64,000 nucleotides of DNA from Polynucleobacter sp. MWH-UH25E (GCF_018687095.1 NZ_CP061286.1:1426001-1490000); one strand, 5' to 3'; numbered from the stretch's first letter, positions 26,910-37,106 are shown. Translations and numbers: made by a program. Notes: generated by a model not told the origin, from the letters alone.

Positions 26910-28189
26910 TAAATAATTCCTTTTTCTTTCAATTGGGCAATAGAGGCATCATCAAGGTGAAGGCGTTCTTGCAAAACTTTATTGGTATGCTGTCCCAATG
27001 TGGGTGGTGCCATTCGAACTTCTACTGGTGTTTTAGAGAGCTTCATAGGACTTGCTACGAGTTTCATGGTTCCTACAGTTGGGTGTGGAACATCAATCTG
27101 TACTTTTCTGGCAATGACCTGCTCATTCTCAAATACCTCTTTGAAATTATTGATAGGGCCGCAGGGAACATTCGCCGCCTCTAAAAGCGCAATCCATTCC
27201 CCCTTGGTTTTCTTGCGAGTCATTGCTTCCAACAAAGGAACAAGCTGTTTGCGATGCAATACTCGGTCAGGATTTGTAAGGTATAAGGGGTTATCTGCTA
27301 GATGGGCTTCGCCACCAGCAGTCACAAAGTGACGAAACTGTCCATCATTGCCTGCGCCAACTATCATCCAGCCATCTGAGGTTGGAAAGGTTTGATAAGG
27401 AACAATGATTGGGGAGGCATTGCCCCAGCGACGTGGGATCTCACCAGAGGTAAGGTAGGCGCTAGAGACATTCGCCATTACGGCAACTTGCGTATCCAGT
27501 AAGGACATGTCAATGTATTGGCCTTCACCTGTCTGATCACGGTGAACTACAGCGGCCAATATTGCAGTAGTGGCGTACATGCCAGTAAAAATATCAGCAA
27601 TAGCTACGCCAGATTTTTGTGGGCTAGCGCCTTCAACATCTTCGGCTTCACCGGTTACGCTCATAAAGCCACCCATGCCTTGAATAATGAAGTCATATCC
27701 GGGGCGATGAGCATAAGGACCTGTTTGCCCAAATCCAGTAATAGAGCAATAGATCAAATCGGGCTTGATCTTGACAAGACTTTCATAATCTAAGCCGTAT
27801 TTAGCAAGATCACCAACTTTGTAGTTTTCAATCACGACATCTGATTCGGCGGCTAATTGACGAATGATGTCTTGGCCTTCTGGCTTGCTTATATCAACGG
27901 TAATCGAGCGCTTGTTGCGATTGATGCAAATAAAATAGGCAGATTCTTCTGTATCCTGACCTTTTGGGTCTTTGGCAAAGGGCGGGCCCCAGTGCCGAGT
28001 GTCATCACCTACCCCAGGACGCTCCACTTTGATGACATCTGCGCCCAGATCAGCAAGATTCTGAGCGCACCATGGACCTGCAAGCACGCGGCTGAGGTCT
28101 AAAACGCGAATATGACTTAAGGCTCCCATGCCTAATTTTGGCATGGATAGCAGGGGAATATCAGAAAAGTCCGACCCCTTCCCAGACAT
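26909..28189 (-). CDS. Class III CoA-transferase (CaiB/BaiF family)
   Basis: The start HIRVLDLSRVLAGPWCAQNLADLGADVIKVE and the GYDFIIQGMGG segment, with the Asp that carries the covalent acyl intermediate, mark a formyl-CoA-transferase-type enzyme. It moves CoA between carboxylic acids. In close relatives this sequence type is annotated as a glutarate or succinate-type CoA-transferase, which I cannot confirm. The frame allows 426 residues from 28189; an ATG at 28129 (MGALSHIRVLDL) gives the family N-terminus and may be the true start, but neither has a good Shine-Dalgarno. It is divergent from parE with 17 bases between and leads the MFS operon. Confidence 0.87.
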   Translation of the reverse strand: MSGKGSDFSDIPLLSMPKLGMGALSHIRVLDLSRVLAGPWCAQNLADLGADVIKVERPGVGDDTRHWGPPFAKDPKGQDTEESAYFICINRNKRSITVDISKPEGQDIIRQLAAESDVVIENYKVGDLAKYGLDYESLVKIKPDLIYCSITGFGQTGPYAHRPGYDFIIQGMGGFMSVTGEAEDVEGASPQKSGVAIADIFTGMYATTAILAAVVHRDQTGEGQYIDMSLLDTQVAVMANVSSAYLTSGEIPRRWGNASPIIVPYQTFPTSDGWMIVGAGNDGQFRHFVTAGGEAHLADNPLYLTNPDRVLHRKQLVPLLEAMTRKKTKGEWIALLEAANVPCGPINNFKEVFENEQVIARKVQIDVPHPTVGTMKLVASPMKLSKTPVEVRMAPPTLGQHTNKVLQERLHLDDASIAQLKEKGII

Positions 28190-28206
28190 AGCTACAATTT
28201 TGGCGC

Positions 28207-30195
28207 ATGGCTACCCGTAAAATTTCCGAATACAGCGAATCGTCGATTCAGGTCCTAAAAGGACTGGAGCCAGTCCGTCAGCGGCCTGGAATGTACACCC
28301 GAACCGATAACCCCCTACACATTATTCAAGAGGTTTTGGATAACGCTTCTGATGAAGCCTTGGGTGGGTATGGCAAACAAATTATCGTGACAATGCACAC
28401 AGATGGCAGTGTGAGCGTCGAGGATGATGGTCGTGGAATTCCAGTTGGGATGCATCCCACCGAAAAGTTACCCGTAGTAGAAATCGTATTTACGCAGTTG
28501 CATGCTGGTGGCAAGTTTGAAAAAGGTACTGGCGGTGCCTATGCATTCTCAGGTGGTTTGCATGGCGTAGGTGTTTCTGTAACGAATGCGCTATCCAAAC
28601 GCCTTGAAGTAACGGTATGGCGTGAGGGCCAAGTTTCTACACTCATATTCGCTGATGGCAAAGTGATTGAGAAACTCAAATCCAAGCCTGCTTCAAAAGA
28701 CGATAAATCGCATGGTACGCGCGTGCGTGCATGGCCTGATAGCAAGTACTTTGATAGCGCTGCGATACCGATGGCTGAGCTGGTGCGCCTGCTCAGATCC
28801 AAGGCGGTGTTGTTGCCTGGTGTTAAGGTCACGCTTATACAAGAAAAGTCTGGTGAGACTCAATCATGGCAATACGCACAAGGCTTGCGTGGCTACCTAA
28901 ATGAAGCGATGGCTCAAGCAGGGCATGGTGCTGAAGTTATTCCACCATTTGAAGGTGAGCAATATGCAACGGGCACTGGCGACGATGATTCTTTCGCCGA
29001 AGGCGAGGGCGCTGCTTGGGTAGTTTGCTGGACAGAAGATGGCGCACCAGTACGCGAGAGTTATGTGAACTTAATTCCTACGCCTGCTGGCGGTACTCAT
29101 GAGAGTGGTCTACGTGAAGGATTATTCAATGCGGTAAAAGGCTTCATTGAAATGCATGCATTGCAACCAAAGGGTGTGAAACTGATGCCTGAGGATGTTT
29201 TTGCACGAGCTTCGTTTATTTTGTCTGCCAAAGTATTGGATCCACAATTTCAAGGGCAAATTAAAGAGCGTCTAAATTCTCGTGATGCAGTACGTTTAGT
29301 TTCAGGCTATGCTAAATCTGCTCTAGAGCTATGGCTTAACCAGCATGTTGACTATGGCCGCAAATTAGCTGACCTGGTTATCAAACAAGCTCAAGCTCGT
29401 ACTCGTGCAGGCCAAAAGGTAGAGAAGAAAAAGTCTTCTGGTGTGGCAGTTTTACCAGGCAAGTTAACGGATTGCGAGAGCGAAGATATTGCTCAAAATG
29501 AAATCTTTCTGGTTGAAGGTGATTCCGCGGGCGGTTCTGCCAAGATGGGCCGCAATAAGGAATATCAAGCGATTTTGCCTTTGCGCGGCAAGGTGTTAAA
29601 TACGTGGGAGGCGGAGCGCGATCGTTTATTTGCCAATAATGAAGTACACGATATCGCTGTGGCTATTGGCGTCGATCCGCATGGCCCGAATGATGATCCC
29701 GATTTATCCAATTTACGTTATGGCAAGATTTGCATCTTGTCTGATGCGGACGTAGATGGTGCGCATATTCAGGTGTTGCTACTGACATTGTTCTATAAGC
29801 ATTTCCCCAAGTTGATCGATTTGGGTCATGTACACATTTCTAGACCGCCATTGTTTAGGGTTGACGCACCTGCCAGAGGTAAGAAGCCAGCGCAAAAAAT
29901 TTATGCCTTAGATGCCAGCGAACTTCAAGCGATTGAAGATAAATTGCGCAAAGAAGGCGTCAAGGAAACTGCATGGCAAATCTCTCGCTTTAAAGGTTTG
30001 GGCGAGATGAGTGCAGAACAACTATGGGATACCACTTTGAATCCTGATACCCGTCGCTTGCTGCCAGTAACTCTAGGTTCCTGGACTGAAGACGAAACAT
30101 TTAAAACCATGGATATGTTGATGGGTAAATCAGAATCTGGTGCGCGTCGCGATTGGCTGGAAGAACGCGGTAATGAAGTTGAGGCGGATATTTAA
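28207..30195 (+). CDS. parE: DNA topoisomerase IV subunit B
   Basis: ParE supplies ATPase energy for decatenation by topoisomerase IV. The GHKL ATPase domain shows [26 protein letters not shown] and [15 protein letters not shown]. The Toprim domain carries [18 protein letters not shown] and DADVDGAHI. The 662 residues match ParE rather than GyrB, which is longer in this group. The stop overlaps the parC ATG by one base (TAATG), so both subunits are made together. Confidence 0.95.
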   Translation: MATRKISEYSESSIQVLKGLEPVRQRPGMYTRTDNPLHIIQEVLDNASDEALGGYGKQIIVTMHTDGSVSVEDDGRGIPVGMHPTEKLPVVEIVFTQLHAGGKFEKGTGGAYAFSGGLHGVGVSVTNALSKRLEVTVWREGQVSTLIFADGKVIEKLKSKPASKDDKSHGTRVRAWPDSKYFDSAAIPMAELVRLLRSKAVLLPGVKVTLIQEKSGETQSWQYAQGLRGYLNEAMAQAGHGAEVIPPFEGEQYATGTGDDDSFAEGEGAAWVVCWTEDGAPVRESYVNLIPTPAGGTHESGLREGLFNAVKGFIEMHALQPKGVKLMPEDVFARASFILSAKVLDPQFQGQIKERLNSRDAVRLVSGYAKSALELWLNQHVDYGRKLADLVIKQAQARTRAGQKVEKKKSSGVAVLPGKLTDCESEDIAQNEIFLVEGDSAGGSAKMGRNKEYQAILPLRGKVLNTWEAERDRLFANNEVHDIAVAIGVDPHGPNDDPDLSNLRYGKICILSDADVDGAHIQVLLLTLFYKHFPKLIDLGHVHISRPPLFRVDAPARGKKPAQKIYALDASELQAIEDKLRKEGVKETAWQISRFKGLGEMSAEQLWDTTLNPDTRRLLPVTLGSWTEDETFKTMDMLMGKSESGARRDWLEERGNEVEADI

Positions 30196-32657
30196 TGGCT
30201 ACCAAGAAAACACCAGGAAAGAATAAAGCCGCTGAGCAGGCGGATTTATTTTCAAACGCTATTGAAGAGATGGATATCGTTGAGGTAGATGAAGCGCCTA
30301 AAGTAGCGGCATCCTCTAAAGGGGGCTCTAACGGACCTAAAGATCCACATGATCCCAAGACAATGGATTTAAATGAGGATAACAAGGATAGTTTGACGCT
30401 AGCTGTGTATGCCGAGCGTGCATATCTAGATTACGCCATTAGCGTTGTAAAAGGGCGCGCATTACCAGAAGTTGCAGATGGTCAAAAGCCAGTGCAGCGA
30501 CGCATCCTATTCTCAATGAACGAGATGGGTCTTCGTGCTGATGCAAAGCCTGTAAAGAGTGCGCGGGTTGTCGGTGACGTATTGGGTAAGTTCCACCCAC
30601 ACGGTGACCAGTCTGCCTATGACGCGTTAGTTCGCTTGGCGCAGAGCTTCTCTCTGCGCTACCCATTAATTGATGGTCAAGGCAACTTCGGCTCACGTGA
30701 TGGTGATGGAGCTGCGGCGATGCGTTATACCGAAGCACGTTTAACGAAGATTGCTGGCTTGCTATTAAGTGAAATCGACGAAGGTACCGTTGATTTTGCG
30801 CCTAACTATGACGGTTCATTCCAAGAGCCAAAATTATTGCCAGCCCGTTTACCATTCGTATTGCTCAACGGCGCATCCGGTATTGCGGTGGGTATGGCAA
30901 CCGAGATTCCATCACACAATTTGCGTGAAGTAGCATCAGCTGCGATTGCCTTGATGAAGTCGCCTAAGCTATCTACTGCTGATTTATTGGAGATCATGCC
31001 TGGTCCAGATTACCCAGGTGGCGGTCAAATTATTTCCTCGTCTGCGGAGATTGCGCAGATTTATGAAACAGGCCGTGGCAGCCTTAAAGTGCGCGCTCGT
31101 TGGTCCATCGAAGAATTGGCTCGCGGCCAGTGGCAAATCGTGGTCAACGAATTGCCTCCCTCAACATCTTCTCAACGTGTATTACAAGAGATTGAGGAGA
31201 TTACCAATCCAAAAGTGAAGGTTGGTAAGAAAACTTTAACTCCTGAACAGAACAATCTGAAGTCCACCATCTTGAATGTATTAGATGGTGTGCGCGATGA
31301 GTCTAGCAAAGATGCTCCAGTTCGCTTGGTATTTGAGCCCAAGAGCAAAAACATTGATGTGAATGAGTTCGTCAACCTTTTGTTGGCACATACCTCGCTT
31401 GAGTCTAATGCGCCAATGAATTTAGTGATGATTGGCAACGATGGGCGCCCCCGTCAAAAGGGCTTAAAAGAGATTATTTCTGAATGGATTGAGTTCAGAG
31501 TCGTTACAGTGACTCGTCGAACCCAGTTCCGTCTCAACAAGGTAAAAGACCGGATGCACATCTTAGAAGGGCGTCTAATCGTTCTTCTAAATATTGATAA
31601 GGTCATTAAGATCATTCGCAATAGCGATGAGCCTAAGGCCGATTTGATCAAAGAATTTAAGCTTACCGATCGTCAAGCGGAAGATATTTTGGATATCCGC
31701 CTACGTCAATTGGCTCGTCTAGAGGGCATCAAGATTGAGCAAGAGCTCAAAGAGCTTAAATCAGAGCGTGATGACTTAGAAGGATTGTTGCAAAGTGATG
31801 CTGTTTTACGTAAACGCATCATCAAAGAAATCGAAGCAGATATCAAAGATTTCGGCGATGATCGTCGTACGTTGATTCAGGAGGATAAGCGAGCTGTTGC
31901 CGAGACTAAGGTGATTGATGAGCCTGTTACGGTCATCGTTTCACAAAAAGGTTGGGTACGTGTCCGTCAGGGTCATGACCATGATGCAACACAGTTCAGC
32001 TTCAAAGCCGGCGATGCTTTGTATGCTACGTTTGAAGTGCGCACTGTTGATGTGATCCAAGGCTTTGGTAGTGATGGCCGTGTTTATACCGTACCAGTTA
32101 GTGAGTTACCTGGCGCTCGCGGTGATGGCTCACCATTGACTAGCTTCGTAAATCTCGCCGCTGGTTCTCAAATGGTTGCGTACTACGCAGGTCAGCCTGA
32201 TGACTTAGTCTTGTTATCCACAAAAGCAGGTTATGGATTCTTGGCTAATGTTGCTGACATGAGTACGCGAAATAAGGCTGGTAAATCATTCATTAGTATT
32301 GATACAAAAGTGGATGGTGATGCACCACTAGGTGCCGCCAAGGTTGAGGTGGGTATGAAACAGGTTGCCTGCTTATCCGCTGCTTCAAAGTTGCTGGTCT
32401 TCCCATTAGATGAATTAAAGCGCTTGCCTACTGGTGGTAAAGGCGTAATTCTGATGGGTCTCGATGACAAAGAGTTCATGTCCTCCGCAATCGCAGTGGG
32501 TCCAAATGGAGCAACTTACTCTGGCGCGGGACGCGCAGGAAAGCCTACCGAGTTAAGTCTGGATGCGAAAACACTGAAGTCTTTTGCTGGTAATCGCGCT
32601 CGTAAAGGACATTTTGTTGAGCCTCGCCTAAAAGACGGCAAGCTAAAAGCAAGCTAA
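30195..32657 (+). CDS. parC: DNA topoisomerase IV subunit A
   Basis: ParC cleaves and rejoins DNA. The catalytic Tyr178 is in [10 protein letters not shown], and the winged-helix and tower regions follow, with a C-terminal beta-pinwheel-like domain (about residues 600-820). At 820 residues it is longer than the E. coli protein mainly because of a poorly conserved acidic, Lys- and Ser-rich leader of about 60 residues before the conserved [18 protein letters not shown]. In the quinolone-interacting region [11 protein letters not shown], Gln139 and Asp143 stand where E. coli has Ser80 and Glu84. Start and order with parE are unambiguous. Confidence 0.95.
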   Translation: MATKKTPGKNKAAEQADLFSNAIEEMDIVEVDEAPKVAASSKGGSNGPKDPHDPKTMDLNEDNKDSLTLAVYAERAYLDYAISVVKGRALPEVADGQKPVQRRILFSMNEMGLRADAKPVKSARVVGDVLGKFHPHGDQSAYDALVRLAQSFSLRYPLIDGQGNFGSRDGDGAAAMRYTEARLTKIAGLLLSEIDEGTVDFAPNYDGSFQEPKLLPARLPFVLLNGASGIAVGMATEIPSHNLREVASAAIALMKSPKLSTADLLEIMPGPDYPGGGQIISSSAEIAQIYETGRGSLKVRARWSIEELARGQWQIVVNELPPSTSSQRVLQEIEEITNPKVKVGKKTLTPEQNNLKSTILNVLDGVRDESSKDAPVRLVFEPKSKNIDVNEFVNLLLAHTSLESNAPMNLVMIGNDGRPRQKGLKEIISEWIEFRVVTVTRRTQFRLNKVKDRMHILEGRLIVLLNIDKVIKIIRNSDEPKADLIKEFKLTDRQAEDILDIRLRQLARLEGIKIEQELKELKSERDDLEGLLQSDAVLRKRIIKEIEADIKDFGDDRRTLIQEDKRAVAETKVIDEPVTVIVSQKGWVRVRQGHDHDATQFSFKAGDALYATFEVRTVDVIQGFGSDGRVYTVPVSELPGARGDGSPLTSFVNLAAGSQMVAYYAGQPDDLVLLSTKAGYGFLANVADMSTRNKAGKSFISIDTKVDGDAPLGAAKVEVGMKQVACLSAASKLLVFPLDELKRLPTGGKGVILMGLDDKEFMSSAIAVGPNGATYSGAGRAGKPTELSLDAKTLKSFAGNRARKGHFVEPRLKDGKLKAS

Positions 32658-32689
32658 AGCGAGCTACTTAAGAAGGCCAACCTAGAAAA

Positions 32690-33649
32690 CTATCCTTTTT
32701 TAGGTAGGCTCACCCCATATTTGACGGCAATCACTTCCGCCAGGATGGAGATGGCAATCTCTGGTGGGGTGAGGGCTCCAATAGAAAGGCCTACAGGCCC
32801 ATAAAGCTTTTCAACTTCTTCTTTGCTGACATCAAACTCTAGTAAGCGCTCTTTGCGCTTCTGGGTATTCTTTTTGCTACCTAAGGCTCCCACATAGAAT
32901 GCGGAAGACTTGAGTGCCTCCATCAATGCCATGTCATCCAGTTTGGGGTCATGGGTCAGCGCTACTACTGCAGTATGGGGATCCACGCCAATCTCAAGTA
33001 AGACATCATCGGGCATACCTTGAATAAAGGTGACATCAGAGCGATTTAATCCTTCGGCGTATTCATCACGAGGGTCAATCACAATGACTTCAAAGTCAGA
33101 GGCAATGGCAAAATCTGCCGTGTATTGAGAGAGTTGACCAGCGCCAATAATGACCATGCGCCAGCGTGGACCGTAAGTAGTACACATCTCTTTATCGTTG
33201 CAGGCGAATTCATCATTACGTGTACCGGGCTCTAGAGTGGATTTTCCAGTGGCAATATTTACAGACCGTTTGGTGATTTGATGGGAGCTAATGCTTGCTA
33301 ATAATTGTTCCAAAATTGCAAGCTCAGGTTTAGGTTCCACCAATAGACGAAGCGTGCCGCCACAAGGTAGACCAAAGCGGGCCGCCTCTTCTTGGCTAAC
33401 TCCATACACCACCATTTCAGGGGTATTGCGAGTCAAGATTTCGGTTTGCACGCGACTAATCAGATCATCTTCAACGCAACCACCGGATACCGAGCCTGCG
33501 ACTTGTCCGTCATTGCGGATGGCGAGCCAAGATCCAACTGGACGGGGTGCCGACCCCCAGGTTTGAACAACGGTGGCTATTGCGACAGAATGGCCTGCTT
33601 GAAGCCAGTTGACTGCGGATTTGAGAACGCTCAGATCGGTGCTATTCAT
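32690..33649 (-). CDS. XdhC/CoxI family protein (molybdenum hydroxylase maturation)
   Basis: XdhC proteins bind molybdenum cofactor and help sulfurate and insert it into xanthine dehydrogenase-type enzymes. The N-terminal domain has GSAPRPVGSWLAI and GSVSGGCVEDDL. The C-terminal Rossmann domain has VIIGAGQLSQYTADFA, followed by VIDPRDEYAE and the conserved GALGSKKNTQKRKERL. The 319 residues are complete. It is divergent from the MobA-like gene with 41 bases between. No hydroxylase subunit lies in the window. Confidence 0.92.
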   Translation of the reverse strand: MNSTDLSVLKSAVNWLQAGHSVAIATVVQTWGSAPRPVGSWLAIRNDGQVAGSVSGGCVEDDLISRVQTEILTRNTPEMVVYGVSQEEAARFGLPCGGTLRLLVEPKPELAILEQLLASISSHQITKRSVNIATGKSTLEPGTRNDEFACNDKEMCTTYGPRWRMVIIGAGQLSQYTADFAIASDFEVIVIDPRDEYAEGLNRSDVTFIQGMPDDVLLEIGVDPHTAVVALTHDPKLDDMALMEALKSSAFYVGALGSKKNTQKRKERLLEFDVSKEEVEKLYGPVGLSIGALTPPEIAISILAEVIAVKYGVSLPKKG

Positions 33650-33690
33650 GCGGTATCTTTGTTTTTGAATTCTTATTTATTATCACCCTA

Positions 33691-34332
33691 ATGACTTCTT
33701 TGCGTAAATCTCCCAATCTACGTCTGGCGATTGTTTTGTTGGCTGCCGGCGAAGGTAGTCGCATGGGCTCTGTTCCGAAGGCGCTATTGCAAAAGAATGG
33801 TAAAACTCTTTTGGAGGGGTTTTGTACTGCTGTTAAAGCGCTTCATCCAGTTGAGTTCATTGTCATTACCGGATTTCATGCAGCGCCAATAGAGCAAGAG
33901 CTCAGTAGATTGGCTAAGTTGATGGATTTATCCATCACCATCATTCATAACCAAAATGCATCTTCTGGCCAAGCGTCATCTGTAAGACTTGCTCTTGAGT
34001 CGTTGGGTAACTCATTTGACGTTGTGGCAATGTGTTTAAGTGATCAGCCCCAGATTGGCGAAGATCAGCTAATTACCTTGCTAAATCAATTTGCTGATCG
34101 TGAGCTGCATCAAGATGTGGTGATGCCGATGGTGGGCGCTCAGCGTGGCAATCCCACGCTATTTTCTAAGAAGGCAATAGAGGAGATGTTGGAAATTCCA
34201 GGAATGGTTTGTAGATTGTTTATGGATAAGAATCCCAATCGCATCAAAACATTTCATTCTGATAATGACGCATATATTCTGGATGTCGACACTGACGCAG
34301 ACATCCAGAAGCTTGGTGTTACGCGGACTTAG
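33691..34332 (+). CDS. MobA-like nucleotidyltransferase (MocA-type)
   Basis: The 213-residue product is a small NTP transferase with the signature LLAAGEGSRMGSVPKALLQKNGKTLLE near its start and CLSDQPQI in the middle. MocA enzymes attach CMP to molybdopterin for xanthine dehydrogenase-type enzymes, and the adjacent XdhC gene supports this over MobA (GMP, for other enzymes). Its stop overlaps the stop of the convergent ridA-like gene (34329-34332). Confidence 0.87.
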   Translation: MTSLRKSPNLRLAIVLLAAGEGSRMGSVPKALLQKNGKTLLEGFCTAVKALHPVEFIVITGFHAAPIEQELSRLAKLMDLSITIIHNQNASSGQASSVRLALESLGNSFDVVAMCLSDQPQIGEDQLITLLNQFADRELHQDVVMPMVGAQRGNPTLFSKKAIEEMLEIPGMVCRLFMDKNPNRIKTFHSDNDAYILDVDTDADIQKLGVTRT

Positions 34333-34784
34333 ATCTCGGCAATCAATTCAATCTCAACGCAGGCTCCCAGAGGAATTTGGGCAACTCCAAATGCACTACG
34401 AGCATGTTTGCCAGCCTCACCAAAAACTTCAAAGAGTAATTCAGAGCACCCGTTTACCACCAAGTGTTGCTCAGTGTATTCACTGGTGGAGTTTACTAAA
34501 CCCATTACTTTTACGATGCGTTTAACTTTATCGAGCGAACCAAGATGATTATGTAAAGTGGAGATGAGGTCTATGGCAATGGATCTCGCGGCAGCTTTAC
34601 CTGTTTCTGTATCCATATCTTTACCGAGCTTTCCAATCCAAGGTTTGCCATCACGTTTGGCGATATGCCCCGATAGAAATACTGTATTGCCCGAAGTAGC
34701 GGCCATGACATAGGCTGCTGCTGGCGGCCCAGGCGGCGGCAAATCAATTCCAAGGGTTTTTAATCGATCGTTGATAGCACTCAT
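34329..34784 (-). CDS. RidA/YjgF family protein
   Basis: RidA proteins hydrolyse reactive enamine or imine intermediates. The 151-residue product belongs to the larger YjgF-like subgroup with an N-terminal SAINDRLKTLGIDLPPPGPPAAAYV and the loop ARSAFGVAQIPLGACVEIELIAEI. The usual RidA arginine of RxxxxVAxLP is present in this last block (AR-SAFGVAQIP). It is the third gene of the minus-strand run MoxR-VWA-RidA with a 49-base spacer, so it may be linked to that unit. A specific substrate cannot be given. Confidence 0.88.
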   Translation of the reverse strand: MSAINDRLKTLGIDLPPPGPPAAAYVMAATSGNTVFLSGHIAKRDGKPWIGKLGKDMDTETGKAAARSIAIDLISTLHNHLGSLDKVKRIVKVMGLVNSTSEYTEQHLVVNGCSELLFEVFGEAGKHARSAFGVAQIPLGACVEIELIAEI

Positions 34785-34833
34785 GGTTTTCTCAGTTGGT
34801 GTTAATTGAATTAAACGAAATCTTACTGGTAAT

Positions 34834-36009
34834 TTATTTGGATAGTTGACGCATCGCTGCTTCTAGGCCATTTAAGGTAACTGGGTACATGCGATCTTTC
34901 ATCAGATTTTTCATGATGTCGATAGATTGACGGTATTCCCAGATGGATTCAGGTTCGGGATTGAGCCAAACAAAGTGTTGAAAATGTTCTAAGAGCCGAT
35001 TGATCCAAACAGCGCCTGCTTCTTTATTGTTGTACTCGACTGAGCCATTGGGGCTTAAAATCTCATAAGGAGACATAGTAGCATCGCCCACAAAAATCAG
35101 TTTGTAGTCAGGCCCATATTTATTGATGATGTCCTGTGTGGCTGTCACTTGGTCTCTGCGACGTCGGTTATTTTGCCACAGATTTTCATAAACGCAGTTA
35201 TGAAAGTAATAATGTTCCAGATGTTTGAACTCCGCCTTTGCTGCGGAAAATAATTCACCAATACGCTGAATATGATCATCCATGGAGCCGCCCACATCCA
35301 TGAGTAGCAATACTTTGACCTGGTTGTGGCGTTCTGGCCTCATCTGAATATCCAGCATGCCTGCATTGGCTGCAGTCGAATGAATGGTTTTATCTAGATC
35401 AAGCTCAAGCGCCGAACCCTGACGAGCAAAGCGACGCAATCGCCTCAATGCTACTTTGATATTTCTGGTGCCAAGGGCTAGGTTGCTGTCGTAATCTTTA
35501 AATTCACGAGCTTCCCAAACTTTAATAGCGGTGCGGTTGCCTGCGCTCTCGCCACCAATACGGATTCCTTCTGGGTGGTAACCGCTATGCCCAAAAGGCG
35601 ATGAGCCGCCAGCACCAATCCATTTATTGCCACCCCCGTGCCATTCCTTTTGTTCTTTGAGTAGTTCCTCAAGTCGTTTTTTGAGTGCCTCAGGGCCGCC
35701 TAGTTTCTGTAACGCTGCTTTTTCTTCTTCGGATAAAACGCGTTGCAATTTTTTTTCAAGCCAATCATCTGGAATATCTGGTGATAGAGCGATGATCTGC
35801 TCAACACCTTTAAAGTAATTGCCAAATACTTGATCAAAACGATCAAAGTATTGTTCATCTTTGACTAGCGTCATGCGTGAGAGTTGATAAAACTCATCAA
35901 TTGATGGGGCAATGACGCCTGACTTTAGTGCTTCTAATAAAGTTAAAAACTCTCTCACAGAAACAGGCACCTTAGCCTCCTTCAAATTGAGAAAGAACGG
36001 AATCAGCAT
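34834..36009 (-). CDS. VWA domain protein, CoxE-like
   Basis: The 391-residue protein ends in a von Willebrand A domain with a MIDAS motif (LLLMDVGGSMDDH, the DxGxS pattern) after a long N-terminal helical region. Together with a MoxR ATPase this is the CoxE/VWA-CoxE family, which in carboxydotrophs acts with CoxD to mature the active site of molybdenum CO dehydrogenase. The gene starts 30 bases after the MoxR stop. It has a Gly/Ser-rich stretch around residues 135-150. A chaperone for a metalloenzyme is the likely role. Confidence 0.87.
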   Translation of the reverse strand: MLIPFFLNLKEAKVPVSVREFLTLLEALKSGVIAPSIDEFYQLSRMTLVKDEQYFDRFDQVFGNYFKGVEQIIALSPDIPDDWLEKKLQRVLSEEEKAALQKLGGPEALKKRLEELLKEQKEWHGGGNKWIGAGGSSPFGHSGYHPEGIRIGGESAGNRTAIKVWEAREFKDYDSNLALGTRNIKVALRRLRRFARQGSALELDLDKTIHSTAANAGMLDIQMRPERHNQVKVLLLMDVGGSMDDHIQRIGELFSAAKAEFKHLEHYYFHNCVYENLWQNNRRRRDQVTATQDIINKYGPDYKLIFVGDATMSPYEILSPNGSVEYNNKEAGAVWINRLLEHFQHFVWLNPEPESIWEYRQSIDIMKNLMKDRMYPVTLNGLEAAMRQLSK

Positions 36010-36039
36010 TAGTTGGCTCTATTTTTTTTGATGAGCCTG

Positions 36040-36930
36040 TTAACGATGATTGCGATTCATCATCACTAAGCGCTCAAAAAGATGAATGTCTTGTTCATTC
36101 TTCAGTAAGGCGCCATGCAGAGGGGGCACCACAATTTTTTCATCTTGAGAGTAGAGGGCCTCTGGAGGGATATCTTCCGCGAGCAAAAGTTTTAACCAGT
36201 CAATCAACTCGGAGGTGGACGGTTTCTTCTTTAGTCCTGGTAAAGCGCGGATTTGATAGAAGGCTTTGAGGGCGGCCTCTAGGAGATCTTGTTTGATGTT
36301 GGGGTGGTGTACATCAACGATGCTTTGCATCGTATTGGCATCAGGAAAGCTGATGTAATGAAAGAAGCAGCGACGCAAGAATGCATCTGGCAATTCTTTT
36401 TCATTATTGGACGTAATGATGACAAGAGGGCGGTGCTTTGCTTTAATGAGTTCGCGGGTTTCATATACATAGAACTCCATGCGATCTATTTCCCGCAAGA
36501 GATCATTTGGAAATTCAATATCCGCTTTATCAATTTCATCGATTAGTAAAACGGTAGGTTGATCCGCTTCAAAGGCTTGCCATAAGACGCCTTTCACAAT
36601 GTAGTTGCGAATGTCTTTAACTTTTTCATCACCCAGCTGAGAGTCACGCAAACGACTAACGGCATCGTATTCGTAGAGCCCTTGTTGCGCCTTGGTAGTA
36701 GATTTAATATGCCATTGCAATAGAGGCATATTAAGAGCTGATGCTACTTCTTCAGCCAACATTGTTTTGCCTGTACCAGGCTCTCCTTTAATGAGGAGGG
36801 GGCGTTGTAGTGCTATTGCAGCATTTACAGCCAACTTAAGGTCAGCGGTTGCCACGTATTGCTGGCTGCCATCAAAGCGCTTTGAGGGTTCAGGGTTGCT
36901 ACTCTTGTGTGCTGAGGTCATTTCGGCCAA
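36040..36930 (-). CDS. MoxR family AAA+ ATPase (CoxD-like)
   Basis: MoxR ATPases remodel or insert cofactors into partner complexes together with VWA proteins. Walker A is GEPGTGKTM and Walker B VLLIDEIDKAD; sensor 1 is ITSNNEKELPDAFLRRC. The 296 residues begin with a short tail and the FDGSQQYVATADLK segment. It is the first gene of the minus-strand unit MoxR-VWA-RidA and is divergent from the two cytochrome genes with 176 bases between. Confidence 0.9.
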   Translation of the reverse strand: MAEMTSAHKSSNPEPSKRFDGSQQYVATADLKLAVNAAIALQRPLLIKGEPGTGKTMLAEEVASALNMPLLQWHIKSTTKAQQGLYEYDAVSRLRDSQLGDEKVKDIRNYIVKGVLWQAFEADQPTVLLIDEIDKADIEFPNDLLREIDRMEFYVYETRELIKAKHRPLVIITSNNEKELPDAFLRRCFFHYISFPDANTMQSIVDVHHPNIKQDLLEAALKAFYQIRALPGLKKKPSTSELIDWLKLLLAEDIPPEALYSQDEKIVVPPLHGALLKNEQDIHLFERLVMMNRNHR

Positions 36931-37058
36931 TCAAAATCTGTTCTATGGGGTGTTCCAGTATAGGTAAATGGCGTTCAATTTTCAGTATTTCTACTGATTT
37001 TTGATGCTGAAAGGGCAAAAGAACGCCCCAAATGCGGGTTAAAAAGCTTACTCTCCGC

Positions 37059-37064
37059 TATACT
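37059..37064 (+). promoter_or_regulatory. Candidate -10 hexamer of the cytochrome pair
   Basis: TATACT lies 48 bases upstream of the first cytochrome start. It has no strong -35 (GGTTAA or GGGTTA near 37036). It would place transcription start at about 37071, just before the FNR-type box. Confidence 0.35.
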
Positions 37065-37072
37065 CTCCCCAG

Positions 37073-37086
37073 TTGATTTAAATCAA
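37073..37086. promoter_or_regulatory. FNR/CRP-family binding site before the cytochrome genes
   Basis: TTGATTTAAATCAA is a perfect match to the consensus TTGAT-N4-ATCAA recognised by FNR, ANR and DNR regulators. It is centred about 27 bases before the ATG at 37107. If TATACT at 37059 is the promoter, the box covers +3 to +16, where binding would repress. An unrecognised promoter further up could change that reading. Confidence 0.7.
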
Positions 37087-37106
37087 ACTCATTAATACTG
37101 ATTTCT

